Below, in pieces: positions 1 through 8,768 of a stretch of 64,000 bases of DNA (positions within the stretch are counted from its first letter, which is position 1; every line of letters starts with the position of its first letter). The notes under the pieces are model-generated. The model did no database searches, was not told where the DNA came from, and saw only the letters and a program-made list of their open reading frames with translations. The translations under genes and the position numbers were made by a program. Origin of the DNA: Bacteroidales bacterium (GTDB lineage: Bacteria > Bacteroidota > Bacteroidia > Bacteroidales > UBA932); the NCBI GenBank assembly GCA_017480345.1, contig JAFVAU010000010.1, positions 40,083-104,082 on the forward strand, in the 5' to 3' direction.

Positions 1-2343
1 GCCCAGCCTACGCCGTCCGGAGGTGCTGCCCAGCAGGTACAGCAGCGTACAGGCCACCGCAAGGGCCAAAAATACCAGCGAAAGGGCCGCCCAGGTATTG
101 GAGGGCAGCAGGTAGCACAGGGCATGTCCCCACTGCTCGAAGAAAATCTCCGGCACCTCCTCTATCTTGTCCTGGGTAAGGCTGCGGGCATATTCCAGGT
201 TGTAGCGTACATCTGCGTCGGACGGGTCCAGCTTGAGGGCGCGCTCATACCAGAGGATGGCCCGGGCCATTTCCTGGTTCTTGAAATACGCATTGCCCAG
301 GTTGTAGTACAGTTCCTTGGACATGAGCCCGGTGGCTTGCACACCCTCCCAGTCTTTCAGGGCCTGGGGGTAGTCTCCGGCCGTATAGGCTTCCACGCCC
401 GCCTTCCACAGGGAATCCGGGTAGTTCATGGGAGCGGCCTGCACGCCCATGGGCAGGGCCATCAGGAGCACAAGGGCCAGCACGGCGCCTTTGAGGGGTG
501 TCTTTTTCATGGAAGAGTCGATGGCGGTAATGGTGGAGACGGCCTTCCCGTAATGTTCGTTCATGGCGTCGTGGCCGGCGTCGGGGGAGTAGCGGGCCTC
601 TTCACAGGCATCCAGCAGGGCCACGAAGTCCGTCACGGTGCTTTCCGGAACGCCGCCGGCGCCAAGGGCGGCCGATATGTTCTCCTTGTTCTGGTCGGCC
701 ATGTCCATGGAGAGCTTGTCTCCCACGAAGCCCACCAGGGAGCGGTGCAGCTCCTCGTAGAAGGCCGTGTAGAGGTTCTTGTCCAGGAAATCCTTGGCCT
801 GGGCCAGCCGTTTGAGCGCCTGGCGGGTGGCTTTGCGGTTGCGCGTCCCGGCCACATCGGCCCTTCTCTCCGCCACCTTGCGGAAGCCCAACCAGAAGCC
901 CAGGCCTGTGAGGAGGATGAGGCCGATGCCCGCGAACCAGCCCTTGGAATATACCAGGAAGCCCTTGTCCGGGCTCAGGGAAGTCTTGGTGCGGATGAAG
1001 CGGATGTCCTGTCCCAGGTTCTTGACGCCCTTGCGGTCCACCACCAGGGTGTTGCTGGGGTCGGCGCTGCTGCCGCCCTGCGAAGAGGCGGATCGGGCCA
1101 CGGCCAGGGGAAGGGCCGCCGTGGAGAGGGTCTGATACTTACGCTTGTTCACGTCATAGTAGCTGTAATGCACGGGGCCTATCTCGAAGGCACCCGGACT
1201 GCGCGGAATGAAGGGATACTCGAAGGTCTTGGACCCGGAGGTGCCGCTCTTGTCCGTATTCACGCTGGTCTTGACGTCATACACCTCGAAGTCCGGCGGG
1301 AAACTGAGCTTGGGCGCTTCCAGCAGGGCCACGTTGCCCTTTCCGGACACCGTTACCACCAGGGAGGCCGCGTCGTGCGTCTTCAGGGAATCCTTGCTCA
1401 GATGGGCCGATACCTTGAAATCTCCCACGCCGCCCCCAAAGGATGCCGGAGCGCCGGCGGGCAGGGCTTCCACATGCACCTTGGCCGCCTTGGTGGTCAC
1501 GCGCTGGCGGATGGTCACATAGTCGGAGCCGAAGAAATCGTCAAAGACGGAGCCGGTGGAGCGGCGCTGCTGGATGTTCACCAGGCACACCACTTCGGCC
1601 GCCTCGATGGTCTGGTCTCCGGCCTTCTGCGGGATGATGACCCAGCGGCGGAGCACGGCGGAATTGTACATGGTTCCGTCCACCTGCTCCCGCTGGAACT
1701 CAATGTTGGAAGGGGATTCCACTTCCTGGCTCCAAAAGCCGTTAAAAGAGGGGAAACGGGCATTCTCAAAGCCCTGCAGGTTGGCGCGGTGATAAATCTT
1801 GAGGGTGGCGGTGACGGGTTCTCCCACTACCACGGAGTTGCGGCTCAGGCTAAGACGCATAAAGATATCGGCATTGGAAGAGGCCTGCGGACGGGCCTGC
1901 GAACCCTCGCTGCCGGAGGAGGTACCGGAGCTGCCTGCCGCGGCGGAAGAAGAGGAGGAACCGTCGTCCACTACCTGCACGGTGGTGGAGCGGGAGCGGA
2001 TTTCATCGCCCTTTATCTTGGCTGTGGCGGCCGGAATGGTGAGGGTGCCGGTCTTGCGGGCCTGCAGGATGTAGGTGTAGGAGGTCTGGGAAGAACGGGT
2101 GGTTTTTCCGTTGATCATCTGGATGCTGGTGGAGGAGCCTTTCTGCGGGCCCCACACTACGGTGACGTCTTCCGGAGCGTCCCAGCGGAAATCCGAGGGG
2201 GCGTGCTCGCCTTCCACCACGAACACCAGGTTGAAACGCTCGGAGAGCTCCACGATGTTGTGAACCTCTACCCGGATGCTGCCCTGGGCCCATGCGGTCA
2301 GGCCCGTGAGGAGGGCGGCTATGATTGTAAACAGTCTTTTCAT
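1..2343 (-). CDS. batD: BatD-BatE fusion protein (partial, runs off left edge)
   Basis: The frame is open from the ATG at 2343 to the window edge (781 codons, no stop seen). Residues 1-20 are a signal peptide, followed by beta-rich BatD repeats, a serine/alanine-rich linker near 185-215, a membrane segment near 467-486 and a cytoplasmic helical region ending near 611. Without a stop the frame continues at residue 612 with a second signal-peptide-like start (MKKTPLKGAVLALV), TPR repeats near 650-715 and another membrane segment near 750-771, which is the layout of BatE. Bat proteins are membrane or periplasmic partners of the MoxR/VWA system, linked to oxygen tolerance in Bacteroides. It begins 5 nt after the batC stop. 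The BatD and BatE assignment rests on domain layout and operon order. Confidence 0.85.
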   Translation of the reverse strand, partial: MKRLFTIIAALLTGLTAWAQGSIRVEVHNIVELSERFNLVFVVEGEHAPSDFRWDAPEDVTVVWGPQKGSSTSIQMINGKTTRSSQTSYTYILQARKTGTLTIPAATAKIKGDEIRSRSTTVQVVDDGSSSSSAAAGSSGTSSGSEGSQARPQASSNADIFMRLSLSRNSVVVGEPVTATLKIYHRANLQGFENARFPSFNGFWSQEVESPSNIEFQREQVDGTMYNSAVLRRWVIIPQKAGDQTIEAAEVVCLVNIQQRRSTGSVFDDFFGSDYVTIRQRVTTKAAKVHVEALPAGAPASFGGGVGDFKVSAHLSKDSLKTHDAASLVVTVSGKGNVALLEAPKLSFPPDFEVYDVKTSVNTDKSGTSGSKTFEYPFIPRSPGAFEIGPVHYSYYDVNKRKYQTLSTAALPLAVARSASSQGGSSADPSNTLVVDRKGVKNLGQDIRFIRTKTSLSPDKGFLVYSKGWFAGIGLILLTGLGFWLGFRKVAERRADVAGTRNRKATRQALKRLAQAKDFLDKNLYTAFYEELHRSLVGFVGDKLSMDMADQNKENISAALGAGGVPESTVTDFVALLDACEEARYSPDAGHDAMNEHYGKAVSTITAIDSSMKKTPLKGAVLALVLLMALPMGVQAAPMNYPDSLWKAGVEAYTAGDYPQALKDWEGVQATGLMSKELYYNLGNAYFKNQEMARAILWYERALKLDPSDADVRYNLEYARSLTQDKIEEVPEIFFEQWGHALCYLLPSNTWAALSLVFLALAVACTLLYLLGSTSGRRRLG

Positions 2344-2348
2344 CTTCA

Positions 2349-3086
2349 CTACCAATTCTTTTCCTTCCGGCGGGACTTGAGGGCATCGGCCTTCTTCTCC
2401 TCCACCTTTTCCTGGGTCTTCTTTTCCTTGTCCTGGATGGCCTGCAACAGCTGCTGGGCCTGCTGGGGACTCAACTGAGGCTGCTGCCCCGGCTGTTGCT
2501 GTTGCTGCTGATCCTGGTTCTGGTTTTGATCCTTATCCTTATCCTTATCCTGAACTTTATCCTGATCTTTGTTCTGATCCTTATTCTGGTCCTGGTCCTG
2601 ATTCCGGTCCTGCTGCTGATCTTGGTTCTGATCCTGATTCTGGTTTTGGTCCTGGTTCTGCTGCTGTTCCTGCAACTTGTTGCGGGCATAGAGGTAGTTC
2701 TCTTTGGCATCCAGGTCCTCCGGGGTGCGGCGCAGGCATTCCTTGAACATGTTCACGGCCGTCTGCCAGTCCTCTTTCTGGATGGCCACGTCCCCGCGGT
2801 TGAAGTAATAGTCCGGGGCGAAGGGCGTTTCCGAAGCGCTCATGGAAACGGCATCCAGCTGTTTGGCCGCCTCGTCAAAGTTTTCCTGCCGGTACAGGTT
2901 ATTGGCCAGGTTATAGTAGCCGGCCACCAGCGAGGTGTCCTGCATAATGGCCTTGCGGTAGCTGATATCGGCCTTGGCATATTCCTTTTTCCGGAATTCC
3001 CGGTTGCCCCTTCTGAGATCCGCCTTTTGGGCGAAGGCGCTGCCCACGGAAACGAGGGTGAGCAGGATACAGAGCCACTTTCTCAT
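2349..3086 (-). CDS. batC: BatC, TPR protein with Q/D/N/K-rich tail
   Basis: The 245-residue protein has a signal peptide (1-19, ending AFA before Gln20) and TPR-type helices across about 25-130, with a YYNLANNLY repeat near 57-65. Residues 139-206 are almost only Q, D, N and K in two- to four-residue repeats, followed by a charged helix and a basic C-terminus. This is the domain plan of BatC, a periplasmic TPR scaffold next to the VWA proteins BatA and BatB. The ATG overlaps the batB stop as ATGA, so translation is probably coupled. The repeat DNA gives long leucine-rich open frames on the other strand that are artefacts. Confidence 0.85.
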   Translation of the reverse strand: MRKWLCILLTLVSVGSAFAQKADLRRGNREFRKKEYAKADISYRKAIMQDTSLVAGYYNLANNLYRQENFDEAAKQLDAVSMSASETPFAPDYYFNRGDVAIQKEDWQTAVNMFKECLRRTPEDLDAKENYLYARNKLQEQQQNQDQNQNQDQNQDQQQDRNQDQDQNKDQNKDQDKVQDKDKDKDQNQNQDQQQQQQPGQQPQLSPQQAQQLLQAIQDKEKKTQEKVEEKKADALKSRRKEKNW

Positions 3087-4087
3087 ACTTCAAACAGTTT
3101 GCGGCGGGGTTTTCGCTCGCCGATGAGCATTTCAATCACAAACAGCAGGAGGGCGATGCCCAGGAAGTACATGAACTGCTCGTCATACTCTTCGAAGACA
3201 ATGCTGCCGAACTCCTCGTCCTCCATCTTGCGGATGTCGTCCACAATGGGATTCAGGCCGAATTCCTCCCCTCCGGCATGGATGTAGGCGCCGCCGCCGG
3301 CCTTGGCGATGGCCCGCAGGGTGTCCTCGTCCAGGCGCGTGACCACAATCTCTCCGTCCTTGTCCCGCATGAGGCCTCCTTCCACGGGGATGGGCTGGCC
3401 TTCGGCCGATCCCACGCCGATGGAGTACACCTTGATGCCCAGCTCGGCGGCTTGTTTGGCGGCGGCCACGGGGTCGTCCTCGTGGTTTTCACCGTCGGAG
3501 ATGACCACAATCACGCGGCTCTTCTCGCTCTGGGCGCTGAAGCTCTTGATACTCAGGTTGATGGCGTCTCAGATAGCCGTTCCCTGCACGGGAATGGAAC
3601 CGGTGTCTATGCTGCTCAGGAACATCTTGGCGCTCACATAGTCCGTGGTTACGGGCAGCTGCACGAAGGAAGTTCCGGCAAAGATGACCAGGCCGATACG
3701 GTCCTCCTGCAGGCGGTCTGTGAGACGGGAAATGGCCAGCTTGGCGCGCTCCAGGCGGTTGGGGGAGTAGTCCTGCGCCAGCATGGAGTTAGAAACATCC
3801 AAGGCCACGATAATCTCCGCGCCCTTGGCGGTATGCTCGGACAGGCGGGCGCCCGTGCGGGGACGCGCCAGGCCCACGACGAAAAAGGCGAAGGCCAGGC
3901 ACCAGAGGGAAATGCGCACCCATCCCTTGGACCGGGAGCGGGAAGGCATCAGGGCCTCCGTGAGGGCCGGGTCTCCGAAGGCTTTCACCCGCCGCCCCCG
4001 CAATTGCCTCAAAACGGCGTAACCCAGCAGCACCACGGGGATGAGGAGCAGCAGGTACAGGAATCTGGAATCGGCAAACATCAACAT
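3083..4087 (-). pseudogene. batB: BatB, VWA-domain membrane protein interrupted by an in-frame TGA
   Basis: Two open stretches in the same frame (4087-3572 and 3568-3083) together make a complete BatB: N-terminal membrane segments, a VWA domain with MIDAS motif DVSNS near residue 95, and a C-terminal membrane helix. Codon 173 (3571-3569) is TGA in the context QGTAI-stop-DAINLSIKSF, where BatA has GTAIGNGLATA, so a glycine GGA has apparently become TGA. No frame shift is involved. As read, the protein ends inside the VWA domain, after the MIDAS Asp and before the ISDG strand. The start overlaps the batA stop (TAATG). It could be a true nonsense mutation, a strain variant or a base-call error. 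Confidence 0.85.
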
Positions 4088-5070
4088 TACGGGAGCCTCC
4101 TTAAAAATGCGCTCAGAAGCAGTTCCAGCAGGAGGCACACGAGCGCTGCCAGGGCGTAGCTTTTGAACAGTTCTTTGTAAACGGGGAAGGAATCCACGGA
4201 CGTGCGGGTCTTTTCCATCTGGCCGATTTCCGCATAAATCTCCGACAGCTTGGTGTTGTCCGTGGCGCGGAAATAGCGGCCTCCGGTGCCGTCGGCGATG
4301 GTTTTCAGCAGGCCCTCGTCAATCTCTACCGGCATGTTGCGCAGTTCGATGCCCCAGGGGGTCTGCACCGGGTAGGGGGCCGTTCCGTTGGCGCCCACGC
4401 CGATGGTGTACACGCGGATGCCGTAAGTCTTGGCAATCTCCGCGGCCATGGAAGGATCTATCTCTCCCATGTTGTTCACGCCGTCCGTGAGCAGGATGAC
4501 CACGCGGCTCTTGGCGTCGGAATCTTTCATGCGGGCCACGGCGGTGGCCAGGCCGTTTCCAATGGCCGTGCCGTCCTCGATAAGGTCTGTCTGCACGTCC
4601 TTCATCAGGTTGATAAGGGTGGCGCGGTCTGTGGTGAGAGGGCACTGGGTGTAGCTCTCACCGGCAAACACCACGATACCCATGCGGTCGGAGGGCCGCT
4701 GGGCGATGAATTCGATGGCGATGTCCTTAGCGGCGGACAGGCGGTCGGGGTTGAAGTCCCGGGCCAGCATGGAGGTACTCACGTCCATGGCAAAGACAAT
4801 GTCGATGCCCTCCGTGTCCACTTTTTCCACTTGGGAGGAGGAACGGGGCCGGGCGATGGCAATCACCAGCAGCACCAGGGCGGCGGTGCGAAGGACGAAG
4901 GGGATGTGCCGCACTATCTCCATGACGGAGCGTCCGCCGGCCGTCCAGGCGTCCAGCTTGGACACCCGCATGTGCGGTCTGCGGTCTTTCCATTCAATGT
5001 AGAGGTATCTCAGGACCAGGAGGACCGGGACGGCGAGCAGCCAAAGGAGTTCAGGATATTCGAAATACAT
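4087..5070 (-). CDS. batA: BatA, VWA-domain membrane protein
   Basis: This 327-residue protein has N-terminal membrane helices near 8-22 and 58-75, a von Willebrand A domain with MIDAS motif DVSTS at 96-100, a second metal-site segment near GTAIG (167-171) and the LTDG strand at 194-197, then a C-terminal membrane helix near 308-324. All MIDAS residues are present, unlike the broken neighbour batB. The MoxR ATPase encoded upstream is expected to act on metal-binding VWA proteins of this kind. The start overlaps the upstream stop as TAATG, and the stop overlaps the batB start the same way, which points to tightly coupled translation. Confidence 0.9.
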   Translation of the reverse strand: MYFEYPELLWLLAVPVLLVLRYLYIEWKDRRPHMRVSKLDAWTAGGRSVMEIVRHIPFVLRTAALVLLVIAIARPRSSSQVEKVDTEGIDIVFAMDVSTSMLARDFNPDRLSAAKDIAIEFIAQRPSDRMGIVVFAGESYTQCPLTTDRATLINLMKDVQTDLIEDGTAIGNGLATAVARMKDSDAKSRVVILLTDGVNNMGEIDPSMAAEIAKTYGIRVYTIGVGANGTAPYPVQTPWGIELRNMPVEIDEGLLKTIADGTGGRYFRATDNTKLSEIYAEIGQMEKTRTSVDSFPVYKELFKSYALAALVCLLLELLLSAFLRRLP

Positions 5071-6044
5071 TACTGTTCCTCCTCTTGTTTGACTTGATTG
5101 GCAATCTCCTGTTCATACGTTGTCGTCACAAAGCGGACGGCCTGCGGCAGCACCTGCGCGTTTTCCTCGTCGGTGGCGGTGAACTTGGCGAATTTTACGA
5201 AATCGGCCCTTTCGAAGAGCGTTTTCATCTCCTCGTAGAGCTCCTGGGGAATATCGGCCCCCTTGAGGTCTTCGAAAATCTCAGCAGTGGTCATTTCCAG
5301 GGCGCCCACACCGTAGCGGGCGGCCATGTATTCCCGCAGCGCATCCGTGACGCCGGAATAGAAGGCTTTCTGGTTCTCCGGCTTCCAGAACTTGTCTCCG
5401 CGGTACTTGTCCAACTTGCGGAGGGCGCGGACGTGGGCCGGTTCCTTCACTTCGTTTTCCTTGGTTTTCCTTTCCCGGTAGCGGAGCCAGAGGATGAGGG
5501 CGGCAACGGCCATGAGCAGCATCACCGTACCGTAAATCCAGGGGAAGAGCTCTGCCAGGGTGTAGGGAAACTTCACCTGCGGCTTGATGTCGTGGGGTTG
5601 GAAGGTCTCCATGTCGATGGGCAGTTCCTTCACCTCCAGGGGCTCTTCGGGGGCGCGGAACACCAGGGTGTCGGCATCCACCAGAACGGGGATGTCCGGC
5701 AGGGTGTAGCTGCCGCCCATGAAGGTGGTGATAACAAGCGAGGCCTTGATGTCATAGCGGGCGGGCTTCTCCTTGCGTTTGCTTACGCGGGAGGAATCCA
5801 GCTGCCAGCCGCCCAGGATTTCCAGCGGGCTGTCTTTTTCGGGCTTCATCTCCGGCAGGGCCAGGGGTGTGCCCTCCGTCACGTTCTCCAGCACGAAGCC
5901 GTAGCGGAATTGGTCGGCCACCAGCACGGAATCCCGCTTCTGAAGGGGCTGGAGGAAGGTTTCTCCGCCTTCCTTCCGGATTCCCTCCGCGCTTAGGAGC
6001 GTGGAAATGAACAGGGCCGATATAATGAGTACTTTTCCCTTCAT
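5070..6044 (-). CDS. BatD-like / DUF4381-type membrane protein of the bat operon
   Basis: I chose the ATG at 6044, one base after the DUF58 stop and directly before a signal peptide (MKGKVLIISALFISTLLSA); a longer frame to 6110 would lie inside the DUF58 gene. The 324-residue product has a beta-rich extracytoplasmic half, one membrane helix near 165-185, and a cytoplasmic helical domain in which MTTAEIFEDLK resembles the C-terminal part of DUF4381 proteins. Genes of this type sit between DUF58 and batA in Bacteroidetes bat operons, and the exact role is not known. It overlaps the batA start by one base. Confidence 0.75.
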   Translation of the reverse strand: MKGKVLIISALFISTLLSAEGIRKEGGETFLQPLQKRDSVLVADQFRYGFVLENVTEGTPLALPEMKPEKDSPLEILGGWQLDSSRVSKRKEKPARYDIKASLVITTFMGGSYTLPDIPVLVDADTLVFRAPEEPLEVKELPIDMETFQPHDIKPQVKFPYTLAELFPWIYGTVMLLMAVAALILWLRYRERKTKENEVKEPAHVRALRKLDKYRGDKFWKPENQKAFYSGVTDALREYMAARYGVGALEMTTAEIFEDLKGADIPQELYEEMKTLFERADFVKFAKFTATDEENAQVLPQAVRFVTTTYEQEIANQVKQEEEQ

Positions 6045-6045
6045 A

Positions 6046-6927
6046 CTATCTTCTGTGGAATAAGGAGAGGAGGCTGCGGACATAGTCCTCCGAGGTGGGA
6101 ATGTCCACATGGTCCACCTGGTAGCGGAGCATCAGGCGGTCCGCCGCGGCGGTGGTGGTGCGGAACCACTGCTCGTAGGACTGGCGCACAGAGGCCGATG
6201 CCGTGTTGATCCAACGGGAGGCCCCGGTCTCCGCATCCTTGGCATTCACCAGGCCCACGTTGGGGAGGGTGCGTTCGCGGGGGTCCGTCACGCGGATGAC
6301 GGAGACGTCGTGCCGGTTCACGGCCACCTTGAGGGCGTCCTCGTAGCGGGGGCTGCCATCGGCCTGTACATCCAGCATGTCGCTCAGGACAAAGGCCGTG
6401 CATTTTTTCTTGATGGCGCCGGTGAGGAAGTGAAGGGCTTCGCCGATGTCCGTTCCCTCTTGCCGGGGCTCGTACTCCAGGATTTCCCGCACGATGTGGA
6501 GGAAATGGGTACGGCCCTTTGCCGGGGGGATGAACTTCTCCACGCGGTCGCTGAACAGGATGCAGCCCACTTTGTCGTTGTTGAGGATGGCGCTGAAGGA
6601 GAGCGTGGCGGCAATTTCCGCAATCTGCTCCCGCTTGGTTTTCACCTGCGTGCCAAAGAGCCCGGAACGGGAAATGTCCACCAGCAGCACCACGGTGAGT
6701 TCGCGCTCTTCCTCGAACACCTTCACGTACGGAGCGCGCATACGGGCCGTCACGTTCCAGTCCATGTTGCGCACGTCGTCTCCCCACTGATACTCGCGCA
6801 CCTCGCTGAAGGCCATGCCGCGTCCCTTGAACGCGGAATGGTATTCTCCGGCGAAAACCTGGTGGCTCAGCGCCTTGGTGCGGATCTCAATCTTCCGTAC
6901 TTTCTTTATTAACTCTTCGGGTGTCAT
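6046..6927 (-). CDS. DUF58 domain protein (MoxR-associated)
   Basis: The 293-residue protein shows the DUF58 signature DVRNMDWNVTARM at 51-63 and a VWA-like strand with DISRS at 84-88. There is no membrane segment. DUF58 proteins are nearly always encoded with MoxR ATPases and VWA proteins and are thought to link them; the biochemical role is unsettled. It lies between moxR and the BatD-like gene. The gap to the upstream moxR stop (6928-6960) is almost wholly a palindromic repeat. Confidence 0.88.
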   Translation of the reverse strand: MTPEELIKKVRKIEIRTKALSHQVFAGEYHSAFKGRGMAFSEVREYQWGDDVRNMDWNVTARMRAPYVKVFEEERELTVVLLVDISRSGLFGTQVKTKREQIAEIAATLSFSAILNNDKVGCILFSDRVEKFIPPAKGRTHFLHIVREILEYEPRQEGTDIGEALHFLTGAIKKKCTAFVLSDMLDVQADGSPRYEDALKVAVNRHDVSVIRVTDPRERTLPNVGLVNAKDAETGASRWINTASASVRQSYEQWFRTTTAAADRLMLRYQVDHVDIPTSEDYVRSLLSLFHRR

Positions 6928-6929
6928 GA

Positions 6930-6960
6930 TTCGTCATGCCCGGCTTGACCGGGCATCTGC
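6930..6960. repeat. Dispersed palindromic element, intergenic copy
   Basis: ATGCCCGG at 6936-6943 and CCGGGCAT at 6949-6956 form a perfect 8-bp stem around CTTGA, inside a core CGTCATGCCCGG...CCGGGCATCT. The same core with a different loop lies inside the tatD gene at 35363-35384, and a compensated variant lies in the DUF3127 gene. It fills the whole gap between moxR and the DUF58 gene. Confidence 0.8.
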
Positions 6961-7953
6961 TTACGGAACAATAACCGTGTTAAGAATCTTTTCGATAATC
7001 TGCTCCGGCGTCACGTTCTCCGCCTCGGCCTCATATGTAAGGCCGATACGATGCCGCAGAACCTCGTTGCAGACGGCTCTCACGTCTTCCGGAATCACGT
7101 AGCCGCGGCGCTTGATGAAGGCGTAGGCCTTGGCGGCCATGGACAGCGAGATGCTGGCACGCGGGGATCCGCCGTAGGAAATGAAGTTCCCCAGCTCCTT
7201 GAGCCCGTATTCTTCCGGGGTGCGGGTGGCATAGACGATATCCACGATGTATCGCTCGATCTTCTCGTCCATATACACGTCCTTCACCACCTCGCGGGCG
7301 CGGACAATGTCTTCCGGCTTCACCACGGCCTGGGCCTTGGGGAAGCTGCCGCTGTTGTTCATGCGGATAATCTGGCGCTCCTCGTCTTTCTTGGGGTAGG
7401 AGACCACCACCTTGAGCATGAAACGGTCCACCTGGGCCTCCGGCAGGGGATAGGTGCCCTCCTGCTCGATGGGGTTCTGGGTGGCCATCACCAGGAAGGG
7501 TTCCGGGAGTTTGTAGGTGTTGTCTCCAATGGTGACCTGGTGCTCCTGCATGGCTTCCAGCAGGGCGCTCTGCACCTTGGCCGGGGAACGGTTGATTTCA
7601 TCGGCCAGGATGAAGTTGGCGAAGACGGGGCCCTTGTGCACCTCGAAGCTTTCGTTCTTCTGGGAATAGACCAGGGTACCCACCACATCGGCCGGGAGGA
7701 GGTCCGGGGTGAACTGGATGCGGCTGAACTTGGCGTCAACGGCCTGTGACAGGGTGTTGATGGCCAGGGTTTTGGCCAGGCCCGGGAGGCCTTCCAGCAG
7801 GATGTGACCGCCGCTCAGCAGGCCAATCAGGAGGTTGTCCACCAGGTGTTTCTGCCCCACAATCACTTTACCCATTTCCAGGGAAAGGAGGTCTACGAAA
7901 GAACTCTCCTTTTGAATGCGCTCGTTTAATTCACGGATGTTTACGCTTTCCAT
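6961..7953 (-). CDS. moxR: MoxR-family AAA+ ATPase
   Basis: The ATG at 7953 gives a 330-residue protein starting MESVNIRELN; a longer frame to 7998 would overlap the divergent truA gene and adds no conserved sequence. Walker A is GLPGLAKT (55-62) and Walker B is FILADE (114-119) followed by INRSP, both typical of the MoxR subfamily. It is first in the bat operon, followed by DUF58 and the VWA genes, and is expected to act as a chaperone-like ATPase on BatA and its partners. Its upstream region lies inside truA, and I see no clear TAnnTTTG box there. Confidence 0.92.
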   Translation of the reverse strand: MESVNIRELNERIQKESSFVDLLSLEMGKVIVGQKHLVDNLLIGLLSGGHILLEGLPGLAKTLAINTLSQAVDAKFSRIQFTPDLLPADVVGTLVYSQKNESFEVHKGPVFANFILADEINRSPAKVQSALLEAMQEHQVTIGDNTYKLPEPFLVMATQNPIEQEGTYPLPEAQVDRFMLKVVVSYPKKDEERQIIRMNNSGSFPKAQAVVKPEDIVRAREVVKDVYMDEKIERYIVDIVYATRTPEEYGLKELGNFISYGGSPRASISLSMAAKAYAFIKRRGYVIPEDVRAVCNEVLRHRIGLTYEAEAENVTPEQIIEKILNTVIVP

Positions 7954-7962
7954 ATATTTTCT

Positions 7963-7970
7963 TACATTTG
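7963..7970 (+). promoter_or_regulatory. -7 promoter box of truA (leaderless arrangement)
   Basis: TACATTTG matches the Bacteroidetes -7 consensus TAnnTTTG. The truA ATG begins 3 nt after its last base, about where transcription should start. Confidence 0.65.
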
Positions 7971-7973
7971 CAT

Positions 7974-8768
7974 ATGCGTTATTTCCTTTGCCTCTCATAC
8001 GACGGTTCCGCGTTCTCGGGCTGGCAGATCCAGCGGGGCGTCCCCTCCGTTCAGGCCTGCCTGGAAGCGGCTCTTGCCCGGCTTCTGGGCCGCGGGGTGG
8101 CCGTTACAGGCGCCGGCCGTACCGATGCGGCCGTGAATGCTTCCGGCTACGTGGCCCATTTTGACTGGGAGGGTGAGCTGCCCTTCGAGGCATCCGATTT
8201 TACCTACAAATTAAATGCCATTTTGCCCCGGGAAATGGCGGTTCATTCGGTGGCGCCGGTGGCCGATGACCTGCATGCCCGGTTCAGCGCCCGCCGCCGG
8301 GAATATACCTATTTCATTCACAGGCAAAAAGACCCTTTTGTCCGGAATTTTTCCTGGCATTGCGGCTATCCGGAAATGGACTTCGAAGCCATGAACAAGG
8401 CCTGTCAGTATCTGCTGGGCACACATGATTTCACCTGCTTCGAAAAAAGCGGCTCCGACAACAAAACCTCCATCTGCACCGTCTGCGAGGCCTTCTGGAA
8501 GCCCTACGTCCCGTCCCATCTGCAAGTGATGGGCGCTCCGGAGGGTGGAGGGATACTCCCTTCCTCCGGAGCGTACTGGTACTTCCGAATATCGGCCGAC
8601 CGCTTCCTGCGGAATATGGTTCGGGCCACGGTGGGGTCGCTCATTGAGGTGGGCCGGGGCAAACGCTCTCCCGAGTGGATTGCTCAGCTGGTGGCCGGCG
8701 GCACCCGCAGCGATGCGGGCGAATCCGTCCCCGGACACGCCCTTTTTCTGAACAGAGTCTCTTACTGA
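7974..8768 (+). CDS. truA: tRNA pseudouridine(38-40) synthase TruA
   Basis: The 264-residue protein has the TruA catalytic motif GAGRTDAAV with Asp51, the N-terminal strand MRYFLCLSYDGSAFSGWQ and the C-terminal DRFLRNMVRATVGSL. I chose the ATG at 7974; a TTG two codons upstream lies in the promoter box. It isomerises U38-U40 in tRNA anticodon arms. Residues about 187-201 (from MGAPEGGG to PSSGA) are encoded by a perfect palindrome at 8534-8573 and look like an insertion before the YWYFRISADRF strand. The gene diverges from moxR and is alone in its transcription unit. Confidence 0.93.
   Translation: MRYFLCLSYDGSAFSGWQIQRGVPSVQACLEAALARLLGRGVAVTGAGRTDAAVNASGYVAHFDWEGELPFEASDFTYKLNAILPREMAVHSVAPVADDLHARFSARRREYTYFIHRQKDPFVRNFSWHCGYPEMDFEAMNKACQYLLGTHDFTCFEKSGSDNKTSICTVCEAFWKPYVPSHLQVMGAPEGGGILPSSGAYWYFRISADRFLRNMVRATVGSLIEVGRGKRSPEWIAQLVAGGTRSDAGESVPGHALFLNRVSY
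8534..8573. repeat. Palindromic element inserted in frame in truA
   Basis: CGCTCCGGAGG (8534-8544) and CCTCCGGAGCG (8563-8573) are perfect inverted 11-mers, with a smaller nested GGAG/CTCC pair inside. The reading frame stays open through the element. Confidence 0.7.

Noticed and set aside
2496-3287. Leucine-, isoleucine- and valine-rich open frame on the plus strand that looks like a membrane protein
   Set aside because: It is the antisense of the Q/D/N-rich repeat of batC, and the batC frame has clear domain structure and operon context.
3569-3571. TGA read as an amino acid (recoding or a changed genetic code)
   Set aside because: TGA ends many other genes here in expected places, and no selenocysteine-type context is visible. 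A point change is simpler.
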